Shown: one piece after another, positions 25,271 to 32,584 of the stretch
Layout: each line of letters opens with the position of its first letter
Numbering within the stretch: position 1 is the first letter of the stretch
Origin: Candidatus Eisenbergiella pullistercoris
GTDB taxonomy: Bacteria; Bacillota; Clostridia; Lachnospirales; Lachnospiraceae
Direction of reading: 5' to 3'
Assembly (NCBI GenBank): GCA_019115665.1
Contig: DXDD01000171.1
Coordinates: 1-43,842, forward strand
Length of the DNA stretch: 43,842 nt
Notes under the pieces: generated by a model
Told to the model about the DNA's origin: nothing
Seen by the model: the letters and a program-made list of their open reading frames with translations, nothing else
Databases searched by the model: none
Made by a program: the position numbers and the translations under genes

Positions 25271-26439
25271 TCATTCTTCCGGATTTTCGCATTTGCCGCC
25301 GCTCTCCTGTTTTCCCGTTTTCTGAAGGTCCGGGCCCTTTCCGGCCCTGCCGGACAGGACGGCCAGCCGCTTTGCCATGAAAATATCCGGCTTTCCCGGC
25401 CCGTTCACATCCAGCAGGACTCCCACGATCTGATAGCCGCATTTCTGGTAAAATTCATAGGGATGACCGGCTCTGTTTCGGATCTCTTTCATTTTTTCCA
25501 GCGTATTTTCAAAAAGGTCCCCCTCCGAAAGACTGGTCAGGCCGTCCTCATCATCCGTACCAAGATACATGACCAGCGCTCCGGCCCGCTCCGCCTCCCT
25601 TTCGATGCGGGCGACAAGCAGGCTTCCCAGCCCCATTCCCCGTGCGCCGGCGCAACGGCAAGAGGATGCAGCTCCCATCCGAAGGGATATTCCGGATGGG
25701 CTCCCACAAAACCTGCCGTTTTTTTCTCCCTGCGCACGGCGATCAGCACTCCCGATTCCAGCGTCTCCCGGAGGGTTTCTTCCGCCTCTTTTTCCGTGTT
25801 CCAGGCATGCTCGAAGCTTTCCATCAGAATCTGCGCACAGGCTTTCAGCTCGTTCTCCTTTTCTTTGGTCAGAAGTATCAGCTCCAGGTCTTCCGTCCGT
25901 TCCATCACGAAGTTGGTGAGCAGGATTCCCGGGCAAGCTGCCCTGCTCTCCGCCTCGCGTTTTGCCCTGCGTTCCACCTGCTGCTCCTTCTTCACCACGT
26001 ATCCCCTCTTTTCAAAAAAAGGGCGGGCGGTGATGGAGGCATGGGTGGTAAAGGTCAGCTCCGCGCGCTCCCTTTCCTCCTGCCGCGCATTCCCGTCTGT
26101 TTCTGTCCGGAAGGCGGCGCGCTTTCGGTGCGACCGCTCCAGCCGGTCACAGATGGCTGTGGCAATTCCTTTTTTCTGATGATCCTTATGGACATACAGC
26201 CGGTCCAGATAGCCGGTGCTGTCCATGTCCCCGAAGCCCACAATGGTTTCCCCTTCCACAGCCACCAGGGTATCGTGCTCCAGAAACGAGGCGTTCCATT
26301 TTTCCAGATCCACCTGTCCGTCCGCCCAGGCGTCAAGCTGTTCCTTTGTATAGTCCGCCGCGTTGACCGTATGAACGGTATCGTAAAAAAGACGGGCCAT
26401 TTCCGCACAGTCCCTGGGATGATATTTTCTCAGTTCCAT
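25271..26439 (-). pseudogene. Double GNAT acetyltransferase (second half AAC(6')-Ii-like), single-base frameshift
   Basis: The intact protein would have about 389 residues: two GNAT domains in tandem. The first (1-~165) has the acetyl-CoA loop KDHQKKGIATAI and a C-terminal FFEKRGYVV. The second starts near LELILLTKEKENELKACAQ. It continues in a shifted frame after LHPLAVAPA with RGMGLGSLLV, then VMYLGTDDEDG and HPYEFYQKCGYQIVGVL. This second part strongly resembles chromosomal aminoglycoside 6'-acetyltransferases of the AAC(6')-Ii group. One base is missing near 25641 (GCGCACGGGG where one more C restores the frame). Substrate specificity is inferred only. The unshifted frame ends at 25537. 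Confidence 0.8.
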
Positions 26440-26502
26440 TTCTGCCTCTTTTCCGCCGCCCGGGGCGGCCTTTCGGTCAGTGAAATCGTCCGCCTCTTCT
26501 TC

Positions 26503-27288
26503 TCAATGCTTCCCGCCATCCGGCAGGATTCCCGCTGCCCGGTAGGCGCTGCAGTCATCCGTTCTGTCCATAAAGCCGTACTCGATCAGCGCACGGCGGA
26601 TGGAAGGAAAATCTTCCGCATAAATCTCTTTCAGAATCCGGTTCACTTCTTTTTCCGTGTACTCCCGCCCAGGCTCAAACCGCTTCATGATTTCCCGCAG
26701 GATGATGATCTTTTTCTTCTCCCTTGCCGGGATCTGTTTCAGGCTCCCATCCTCATTCATGTAGGTTTTCAGCACCTTCTCCCGCTCCTGCCAGGTAATG
26801 CTGTACCGGTCATCCACCATGGCGGCGGCGGGATGCACTTCCTCCAGTCTTCCCTGATCTGTATCCATAATGCCCTCCTTTGTCTTTTGTTCCAGCGCGT
26901 GCATCAGGGCCAGAAAAATCTTCGCCTGTTTCTCCTTTTCCCTCAGCCTGAACCGGTGATTCCGTACCGTGGAAGGAGTAATTCCCATCTCTGCTGCAAT
27001 CTGGCGGTCGTTTTTCCCTTCCGAAAGCAGTTCCAGCAGCCGCTTCTGCACCCCGGAGATGCCTGCGGCTGCCGGATTCCCGGAAAGCAGACAGTTCGTC
27101 GGAGTTCCATGTGCCATTTTCACATGCGCCCGAACCGCGCCGAACGCATCGTACAAACCGTCTTCTTCCTGAAAAATTTTCCCCTTTTCAAAACTCTTCC
27201 CGCAGAACACACAGCGGTATGCCTCATCTTCCTCTGCATATCCGGCCGCAATCTCTTCCATGGAATAATTCCACAGGGCTTTCTCCAT
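26503..27288 (-). CDS. DUF2087-domain transcriptional regulator
   Basis: A ~261-residue three-part protein. The N-terminus has a short CVFCGKSFEKG segment that could bind a metal. Residues ~75-120 form a LuxR/GerE-like helix-turn-helix (QKRLLELLSEGKNDRQIAAE, then MGITPSTVRNHRFRLREKEK). The C-terminal ~85 residues match DUF2087 (GREYTEKEVNRILKEIYAED, then IRRALIEYGFMDR). Such proteins are common Firmicutes regulators of unknown signal. The first ATG lies one base from the AAAGGAG site, so the ATG two codons later (27288) is preferred. A promoter lies at 27349-27378. Confidence 0.85.
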   Translation of the reverse strand: MEKALWNYSMEEIAAGYAEEDEAYRCVFCGKSFEKGKIFQEEDGLYDAFGAVRAHVKMAHGTPTNCLLSGNPAAAGISGVQKRLLELLSEGKNDRQIAAEMGITPSTVRNHRFRLREKEKQAKIFLALMHALEQKTKEGIMDTDQGRLEEVHPAAAMVDDRYSITWQEREKVLKTYMNEDGSLKQIPAREKKKIIILREIMKRFEPGREYTEKEVNRILKEIYAEDFPSIRRALIEYGFMDRTDDCSAYRAAGILPDGGKH

Positions 27289-27348
27289 CGGCATTCTCCT
27301 TTCCTTTTTTCTTCTATCTTATATGGGAAATTCATTTTTGTCTATATA

Positions 27349-27378
27349 TTTATAAACTTTACTTATTTTCGTTTGCAA
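27349..27378 (-). promoter_or_regulatory. Putative promoter of the DUF2087 regulator
   Basis: On the minus strand TTGCAA (27373-27378) and TATAAA (27349-27354) are 18 bp apart in an AT-rich stretch about 60 bases upstream of the gene. Confidence 0.5.
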
Positions 27379-27453
27379 CAAATCTCAACTCTCCGGCATG
27401 TACATTTGAGAAGGGCGCTCAGTCCTGTATACGCTGCGACACAAAAGGGGCAT

Positions 27454-27496
27454 AAAAAGACAGCCAGGCCGCTGCGTATCAGTCGGCCAGGCTGTC
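27454..27496 (-). terminator. Intrinsic terminator of trpB2
   Basis: A 13-bp stem with one mismatch (27459-27471 with 27484-27496) is followed on the minus strand by TTTTT (27454-27458). It lies 40 bases after the trpB2 stop. Confidence 0.88.
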
Positions 27497-27535
27497 CGTT
27501 TGTCTGTCTTTTTCTTTGTCTTTTTCTATCCCGCT

Positions 27536-28924
27536 TCAGATCTCATTCCCCGGGAACCTGGGGATCCTGTCAAAGCCCGCCTGAAGGTCTGCGTCCGTGG
27601 GAACATAATCGGTCATCTGGCCGTTGTTGTACTTCTCGTAGGCCACCATATCGAAGTATCCGGTTCCGGTCAGGCCGAAGAGGATGGTCTTCTCCTCGCC
27701 GGTTTCCTTACATTTCAGGGCCTCGTCGATGGCGACGCGGATGGCGTGGCTGCTTTCCGGAGCGGGCAGGATGCCCTCCACTCTGGCGAACTGCTCGGCC
27801 GCCTCAAATACCGCGGTCTGCTCCACGCTGCGGGCGCTCATGTAGCCGTCATGATAGAGCTGGGAAAGGACGGAGCTCATGCCGTGGTAGCGCAGGCCGC
27901 CCGCATGGTTGGGCGAAGGGATGAACTCACTGCCCAGGGTGTACATTTTGGCAAGCGGGCATACATGGCCGGTATCGCAGAAATCATAGACATATTTTCC
28001 GCGGGTCAGGCTCGGGCAGGAGGCGGGCTCCACCGCGATGATCTCATAGTTTCTCTCGCCTCTGAGCATCTCTCCCACAAACGGGGAGATCAGGCCGCCC
28101 AGATTGGAGCCGCCGCCCGCGCAGCCGATGATCATGTCGGGAACGATGCCGTATTTGTCCATGGCGGTCTTGGTCTCAAGGCCGATCACGGTCTGATGCA
28201 GAAGCACTTGGGACAGCACGCTTCCCAGCACGTAGCGGTAGCCTTCCTGTCCGGTAGCCGCTTCCACCGCCTCGGAAATAGCGCATCCAAGGCTTCCGCC
28301 GGTTCCGGGATGCTCGGCCAGGATCTTTCTTCCCACCGCCGTGGTCTCGGAGGGAGAAGGGGTCACCTTCGCGCCGTAGGTGCGCATCACCTCGCGGCGG
28401 AAGGGCTTCTGTTCATAGGAGACCTTCACCATGTATACCTGGCAGTCCAGTCCGAAATAGGCGCAGGCCATGGACAGGGCGGTTCCCCACTGGCCGGCTC
28501 CGGTTTCCGTGGTCACGCCTTTCAGCCCCTGCTGCTTCGCGTAATAGGCCTGGGCGATGGCGGAATTGAGCTTGTGGCTTCCGCTGGTGTTGTTTCCCTC
28601 AAATTTGTAATAAATCTTTGCCGGCGTCTGCAGCTTTTCCTCCAGGCAGTAGGCGCGCACCAGCGGGGAGGGGCGGTACATCTTGTAAAACTTCCGGATC
28701 TCCTCCGGGATATCGATATAAGCGTCCGTATCGTTCAGCTCCTGGCGGACCAGCTCGTCGCAGAATACGCCGCGCAGCTCTTCAAAGGTCATGGGCTGCA
28801 GAGTGCCGGGATTCAGAAGCGGGGCAGGCTTGTTCTTCATATCCGCCCTCACGTTGTACCACTGCTTCGGCATCTCGTTCTCTTCCAGATAGATTTTGTA
28901 GGGGATTTCCTTGTTCACAGCCAT
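27536..28924 (-). CDS. trpB: Tryptophan synthase beta-like protein, TrpB2 type
   Basis: A 462-residue PLP enzyme that joins indole and serine to make tryptophan. The length, the long N-terminal extension, and RPSPLVRA followed by FEGNNTSGSHKLNSA with the PLP lysine K118 mark the TrpB2 branch. The ETGAGQWGTA and GCAGGGSN blocks fit as well. TrpB2 enzymes often work without the alpha subunit and salvage free indole; no trpA or other trp genes are nearby here. Expression is controlled by a tRNA-Trp T-box leader directly upstream. The ATG follows an AAGGAG site, and a strong terminator lies downstream, so it is a one-gene transcription unit. Confidence 0.94.
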   Translation of the reverse strand: MAVNKEIPYKIYLEENEMPKQWYNVRADMKNKPAPLLNPGTLQPMTFEELRGVFCDELVRQELNDTDAYIDIPEEIRKFYKMYRPSPLVRAYCLEEKLQTPAKIYYKFEGNNTSGSHKLNSAIAQAYYAKQQGLKGVTTETGAGQWGTALSMACAYFGLDCQVYMVKVSYEQKPFRREVMRTYGAKVTPSPSETTAVGRKILAEHPGTGGSLGCAISEAVEAATGQEGYRYVLGSVLSQVLLHQTVIGLETKTAMDKYGIVPDMIIGCAGGGSNLGGLISPFVGEMLRGERNYEIIAVEPASCPSLTRGKYVYDFCDTGHVCPLAKMYTLGSEFIPSPNHAGGLRYHGMSSVLSQLYHDGYMSARSVEQTAVFEAAEQFARVEGILPAPESSHAIRVAIDEALKCKETGEEKTILFGLTGTGYFDMVAYEKYNNGQMTDYVPTDADLQAGFDRIPRFPGNEI

Positions 28925-29100
28925 TTTTTCTTCTCCTTTTCATAAAATGGGTGGCAACCTGCAGGATGAGGCGGAGTGGGAGCGGCCGCTTGCCGGGGCC
29001 AGCTCGCAGCTCCGCTGCTCCCTGCCCGTTGCCCGTCGAATATCCGCATGTCTGTGCGGGCACGCCTGCCCATCCCTGCGGCTGCTCTCCGGGCTTATCA

Positions 29101-29397
29101 TGCAAAAAACCGTCTCAAATCCCGTTTGGGATTTGAGACGGTAATAAACTCTCGTTATTATCGCGGTACCACTCAAATTGACGCAACGTCCACTTTTCCA
29201 TACTCTCGTATGCATGCACCATTATGCACGCCGGGCTGATAACGGGTCCGGTCACCCGCCGACGCCTACTTGATTCGGGCCGGCCTCAAAAGTCCATTCG
29301 GCAAGAGCTCCTGTACCGCACTTCCACCATCTGCGGCTCTCTGAAACATTCCCTGATGCCTACTACTCTTTCTCACAGGTTTGTGGTTTTCTGTTAG
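29101..29397 (-). promoter_or_regulatory. T-box riboswitch (tRNA-Trp) controlling trpB2
   Basis: On the minus strand the leader shows the T-box features in order. Stem I carries AGAGAGCCGCAGATGG and a specifier loop GAATGGAC with the codon TGG (Trp). The T-box core GAGTGGTACCGCG (plus-strand 29161-29175 region) pairs with uncharged tRNA 3' ends. A terminator follows: 14-bp perfect stem (29110-29123 with 29128-29141) then TTTTTT (29104-29109). TTTGAG before the core can pair with CTCAAA of the terminator arm, giving the antiterminator. Uncharged tRNA-Trp should turn trpB2 on. The 175 bases between terminator and gene show nothing else. Confidence 0.92.
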
Positions 29398-29401
29398 TAA
29401 T

Positions 29402-29430
29402 AAAATATAGCAAAACCGCCGCTCTGTCAA
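29402..29430 (-). promoter_or_regulatory. Promoter of the T-box/trpB2 transcript
   Basis: TTGACA (29425-29430 on the minus strand) stands 17 bp from TATTTT (29402-29407); TATATT two bases upstream is an alternative -10. It begins 17 bases after the stop of the MBL-fold gene, which has no clear terminator. Confidence 0.75.
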
Positions 29431-29446
29431 CCGCTTTTTTATATTT

Positions 29447-30334
29447 TTACAGCTCGTATACACGGCCCGCCTCTCCCGCCAGGCATTTTTCCCCAAATTC
29501 CTTCCGCATCCTGGCGATCGCTTCGATGCCGGTGCAGTGCAGGGGAAGGATCCACCGGAAGCCGCAGCGCCGCAGGCCTTCCACGGTAGCGTCCAGCCTT
29601 TCTTCGGTGCAGCCGCGCAGATGCATGCCGGCAAGAAGCAGCCACAGCCGCTCTCCGGGGAAGGCTTCCTTTACCCGTTCCAGACAGTTAAGAATCCCGA
29701 GATGCGCACAGCCCGCAAACACCGCAAGCCCGTTTTCCGTCCGAATCACGAGAAGCTGCTCGTCCTCCATGCAGTCCGGCACAAGACTGCCGTCCTTCCT
29801 GATAAAGAAGGCGTTCGGAAGCGGCTCCTGCGGCACTGCGGCACGGATCCCGCCGACCGTCCAGATATCCGGAAAGATCTCCTCCCGCTCGCCGGTGAAA
29901 CGCAGAAGTCCTTTTTCCCGAAGCAGAGACAGAAGCCCGGGCGCAGTTCCGAAGGCCGCTCCGGAAGCCGTCCCTTTTTCCGATCCTCTTCCGCCGCGCC
30001 AGGGAATCCCGATCTCCCGCAGAGTTCCCTTATCCGGGTTTCCGGTCATTTTCTCCTCAAATGCCCTTTCCCGCACATAAACAGGAGGAAGCTGCTCTTC
30101 CGGAAACGCGGGAAGTCCGCCGGTGTGATCGTAATGGCCGTGGCTTAACACGATGCCGTCCAGACCGTTCAGATCCGCCTTCAGCTGTTTCGCGTTATGC
30201 AGGAAGACGCCGCTCTGCCCCGTATCGAACAGGAGCCGCCGCCCCGCCGCCTCAATGAAAACCGACAGGCCGTGCTCCGCCAGAAAGCCTCTGCGGTTTA
30301 CCGTATTTTCCGTAAGGATCGCGATCTTCCTCAT
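29447..30334 (-). CDS. MBL-fold metallo-hydrolase
   Basis: A 295-residue metallo-beta-lactamase-fold protein. The metal motif is SHGHYDHTGG (H65, H67, D69, H70), with a further His in GCAHLGILN and one in LPLHCTG near the end. The arrangement resembles the group annotated as 7,8-dihydropterin-6-methyl-4-(beta-D-ribofuranosyl)-aminobenzene-5'-phosphate synthase-like hydrolases; the true substrate is unknown. The sequence between residues ~85 and 180 is family-variable. An A/G-rich AAGGGG...AAAGG stretch precedes the ATG. The gene is divergent from the YtvI-like gene. Confidence 0.87.
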   Translation of the reverse strand: MRKIAILTENTVNRRGFLAEHGLSVFIEAAGRRLLFDTGQSGVFLHNAKQLKADLNGLDGIVLSHGHYDHTGGLPAFPEEQLPPVYVRERAFEEKMTGNPDKGTLREIGIPWRGGRGSEKGTASGAAFGTAPGLLSLLREKGLLRFTGEREEIFPDIWTVGGIRAAVPQEPLPNAFFIRKDGSLVPDCMEDEQLLVIRTENGLAVFAGCAHLGILNCLERVKEAFPGERLWLLLAGMHLRGCTEERLDATVEGLRRCGFRWILPLHCTGIEAIARMRKEFGEKCLAGEAGRVYEL

Positions 30335-30390
30335 TTTTCCTTTTCCCCTTCCTTTCTTCTAAAAAATGCATAAAATATACCATGCTCTTA

Positions 30391-30419
30391 TTGACGGTCA
30401 GGCAGAAAGCATTTACACT
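30391..30419 (+). promoter_or_regulatory. Promoter of the YtvI-like gene
   Basis: TTGACG (30391-30396) and TACACT (30414-30419) are 17 bp apart, giving a leader of about 95 bases before the ATG at 30520. Confidence 0.65.
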
Positions 30420-30453
30420 GAAACAGGACGGAACGTTGTTTCTGTCCGTCCAG

Positions 30454-30519
30454 AAGGAGGATTCCGCAGCGACAGCTTTCGACTCAAAATGCTGTTCCTC
30501 TGCTGCGGCAGTTTAATCT
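30454..30519 (+). promoter_or_regulatory. Leader with displaced Shine-Dalgarno and bridging hairpin
   Basis: AAGGAGG (30454-30460) is 59 bases before the gene's ATG, and no other good site is nearer. Between them CCGCAG (30464-30469) pairs with CTGCGG (30503-30508), and ACAGC (30472-30476) with GCTGT (30491-30495). Folding would bring the site to about 14 nt from the start. A 14-codon frame at 30488-30532 overlaps the start and could instead couple translation. Confidence 0.5.
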
Positions 30520-31593
30520 ATGAATCTCGATAAGCAGAAAAATTTCCTGATCCGTTTTGCATTCTGGGTGATCATCCTCGCCCTCGTTTATGTCTGCGTC
30601 AAATATGCGCTTCCCTTTTTCGCTCCCTTCGTTTTCGCGTTTGTCGCGGCCTTTCTCTTAAACTGGCCGATCCGATGGATCGAACGGAAGCTTCGCGTTC
30701 CGAGAGTATTTCCCGCTCTGGTCATAACGACGCTCTTTTTTCTGGCGGCAGGCGCGCTGATCACCCTGCTGGGTTTCCGGCTGTTTTCTTCCGCGAAGCA
30801 GATCATCGGCGCCCTCCCCACCTTTTACGCGAACACGCTGCTGCCCATGCTGCAGGAGCTGTTTGCCGGCCTTGAGGTGACTCTGTCCGCCCTGGACCCT
30901 TCTGCGGTCGCAGTTCTTGAAGATATCTCTCAGGATGTGCTCAGTTCGCTGGGAAGTCTGGTTTCCAATATTTCCATCAGCGCCATCAGCGCCGTTTCCT
31001 CGCTGGCCGCTTCGGTGCCCGGCACTTTTCTGAACCTGGTCATCACGATTATCGTGACCTTTTTCATGACGATCGATTATCCCAGGATCACGGAATTTCT
31101 TCTGAGGCAGTTCCCGAAAGGGGGGCGCAGGGTCATCTCCGAGATCCGGGAATATGTCTGCGGCACACTGATCAAATGCATCCTGTCCTATGCGCTGATC
31201 CTGTCCATCACCTTTACGGAGATCTCCATCGGCCTGACGCTGCTGCGCGTTCCCAGCGCTCTTCTGATCGCGCTCTGCATCGCCATTTTTGATATTCTTC
31301 CGGTCCTCGGCACCGGCGGCATCATGATTCCCTGGGCCATCATTTCCCTGCTCACCGGAGATTTTTTCCGCGGCATCGGGCTGCTGGTCCTGTATCTGAT
31401 CATTACCGTGATCCGCAACATCATTGAGCCCAAGATCGTGGGCCATCAGGTGGGACTTCATCCTGTGGTCACGCTGGCGAGCATGCTTGCCGGCCTGCAG
31501 CTTCTGGGCGTGATCGGGCTGTTCGGTTTTCCGATCACTCTGTCCCTTCTGAAAAACCTGAATGACAGAGGGATCATTCATATTTTCAAATAA
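30520..31593 (+). CDS. AI-2E-family / YtvI-like integral membrane protein
   Basis: A 357-residue polytopic protein of PF01594, whose members include the sporulation membrane protein YtvI and putative permeases. It has paired N-terminal helices (residues ~10-45), a helix pair around 65-85, an extracytoplasmic helical segment (about 95-165), and a conserved C-terminal half. That half includes FDILPVLGTGGIMIPWA and IRNIIEPKIVGHQVGLHP, the family hallmark. Substrate is unknown. A YtvI role is suggested by length and by the clostridial setting, but no sporulation genes are adjacent. It lacks a normally spaced ribosome site (see the leader entry). The region after it (31594-31809) holds no gene. 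Confidence 0.88.
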   Translation: MNLDKQKNFLIRFAFWVIILALVYVCVKYALPFFAPFVFAFVAAFLLNWPIRWIERKLRVPRVFPALVITTLFFLAAGALITLLGFRLFSSAKQIIGALPTFYANTLLPMLQELFAGLEVTLSALDPSAVAVLEDISQDVLSSLGSLVSNISISAISAVSSLAASVPGTFLNLVITIIVTFFMTIDYPRITEFLLRQFPKGGRRVISEIREYVCGTLIKCILSYALILSITFTEISIGLTLLRVPSALLIALCIAIFDILPVLGTGGIMIPWAIISLLTGDFFRGIGLLVLYLIITVIRNIIEPKIVGHQVGLHPVVTLASMLAGLQLLGVIGLFGFPITLSLLKNLNDRGIIHIFK

Positions 31594-31809
31594 ACCGCAC
31601 GGACCTTTTTCTGTTTCCAGTGTAGCCGCTGCCGTCTTTTTTTGCAAGAAGGATTTCCGGCTGACAAGCTTTCTCAGGCGCTGCTGTTCAGGCGGCCGGC
31701 GCCGGCTTGGACGCCTCCGAAAAACCAATATGAAAAAGGGGCGCTGAAGCATTTTTCCGCTCTGGCGGTGTCGCCGATGAAAGGCGGGTATATGGAATAA
31801 AAAGGAACT

Positions 31810-31855
31810 GCGGGCAGGAGAAATTTCCAGCGCAAAGGAAATTTCTCCTGCCCGC
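31810..31855. repeat. Perfect 19-bp hairpin, possible terminator of Rpn remnant A
   Basis: Arms 31810-31828 and 31837-31855 are perfect reverse complements around an 8-nt loop. On the minus strand a TTTTT run begins six bases after the stem, so it could end the transcript of the Rpn-type remnant. Confidence 0.7.
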
Positions 31856-31865
31856 ATCCTGCCTT

Positions 31866-32226
31866 TCAGCTTTCCTCCATTCCTGTCTTCTCCCTAAAAG
31901 CGTCAATGGTATCCGCTCCGATTGCCGTCCTCATCCAGTCTTCCAGCAGGCGAACGTCCGTTTCTGCAAGAATACGATCTCTCAGCCGCTCAGGCACGGA
32001 TCCCTTCCGCGATACATTCCGTTACCGTCCTGTCTACGGCCTCCTCGATCCCTGTCCCTTCGGCCGCATATTTCCTGATCCGGGACACAAATTCGCTGTA
32101 CTCCCGCAGCGACCGGCATCTTTCCATAAGCTCCTGATTTTGTCCCTCGTTGATGTTCAGAAAGCGTACCTTTAGCTCAAGCTCCGGCTGTGCGCCGGCG
32201 GCAGGAGCGGCATTCTCTTTCTTCAC
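31866..32226 (-). pseudogene. Rpn-family (PD-(D/E)XK) nuclease remnant A, internally deleted
   Basis: The frame from 32226 carries the family's C-terminal region: LELKVRFLNINEGQNQELME, then REYSEFVSRIRKYA and ECIAEGI. It then stops at 31990. The distal end of the same family (RILAETDVRLLEDWMRTAI, then REKTGMEES) follows in another frame to 31866. The normal middle (compare copy B: ILADFLRSQRAEV...ALEMKGS) is missing. The likely cause is deletion between short GGATCCCTTC-like repeats. The catalytic N-terminal nuclease domain is also absent. Rpn proteins promote RecA-independent recombination and are often called putative transposases. This copy must be dead. Confidence 0.82.
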
Positions 32227-32413
32227 TCCTGCCTGTTTTCTTATAAGTTACGTCCTTTGGGGATTGAAAATCAGCATAGAGTTTCCGAAATGAATGTCAG
32301 AATGAACAGGCGGCAAAGATCCGCCGCAGCCGAACGGCTTCACAGAAAATTTATGCTTATCTGTATCATAGCATCTTCCTCGTATGCGCACAAGGGAAGA
32401 TTTTCTTAATTTC
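31998..32413. repeat. Duplicated ~415-bp segment, copy A
   Basis: Nearly identical to 41630-42043, with two single-base gaps and a few substitutions. It spans part of Rpn remnant A and about 190 bases of non-coding upstream sequence (32227-32413). In that upstream part no gene is seen. Confidence 0.92.
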
Positions 32414-32424
32414 TAATGTTCCAG

Positions 32425-32562
32425 TACAGTTAAAAACAGATTTTGTACGGCTGAAAATCATTTTTTTCGTTTTGGGCCGTATATGGGCGGAAGGGTCCCG
32501 CGGAAGACCCGGCGGAATGCTTTCCTGTAAAAATTCATGGAACATTTCGCCGAGCCCCTGCT
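32425..32562. repeat. TACGG hairpin unit and conserved tail, copy 2
   Basis: The left half of one unit (TACAGTTA at 32425), one full unit (32446-32481, TACGG...CCGTA), and an ~80-bp tail (32482-32562) match the array at 15392-15782. It ends just before the GH127 stop codon, in the space after that gene. Confidence 0.78.
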
Positions 32563-32584
32563 TCTTCGCCCCGGAATGTCCCTC

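Noticed and set aside
29110..29141. A third member of the nested-hairpin repeat family
   Set aside because: It shares AAATCCCGT-like arms with the 15192 palindrome, but here it is the T-box terminator with a U-tract; outer GCCGAAGCG arms are absent.
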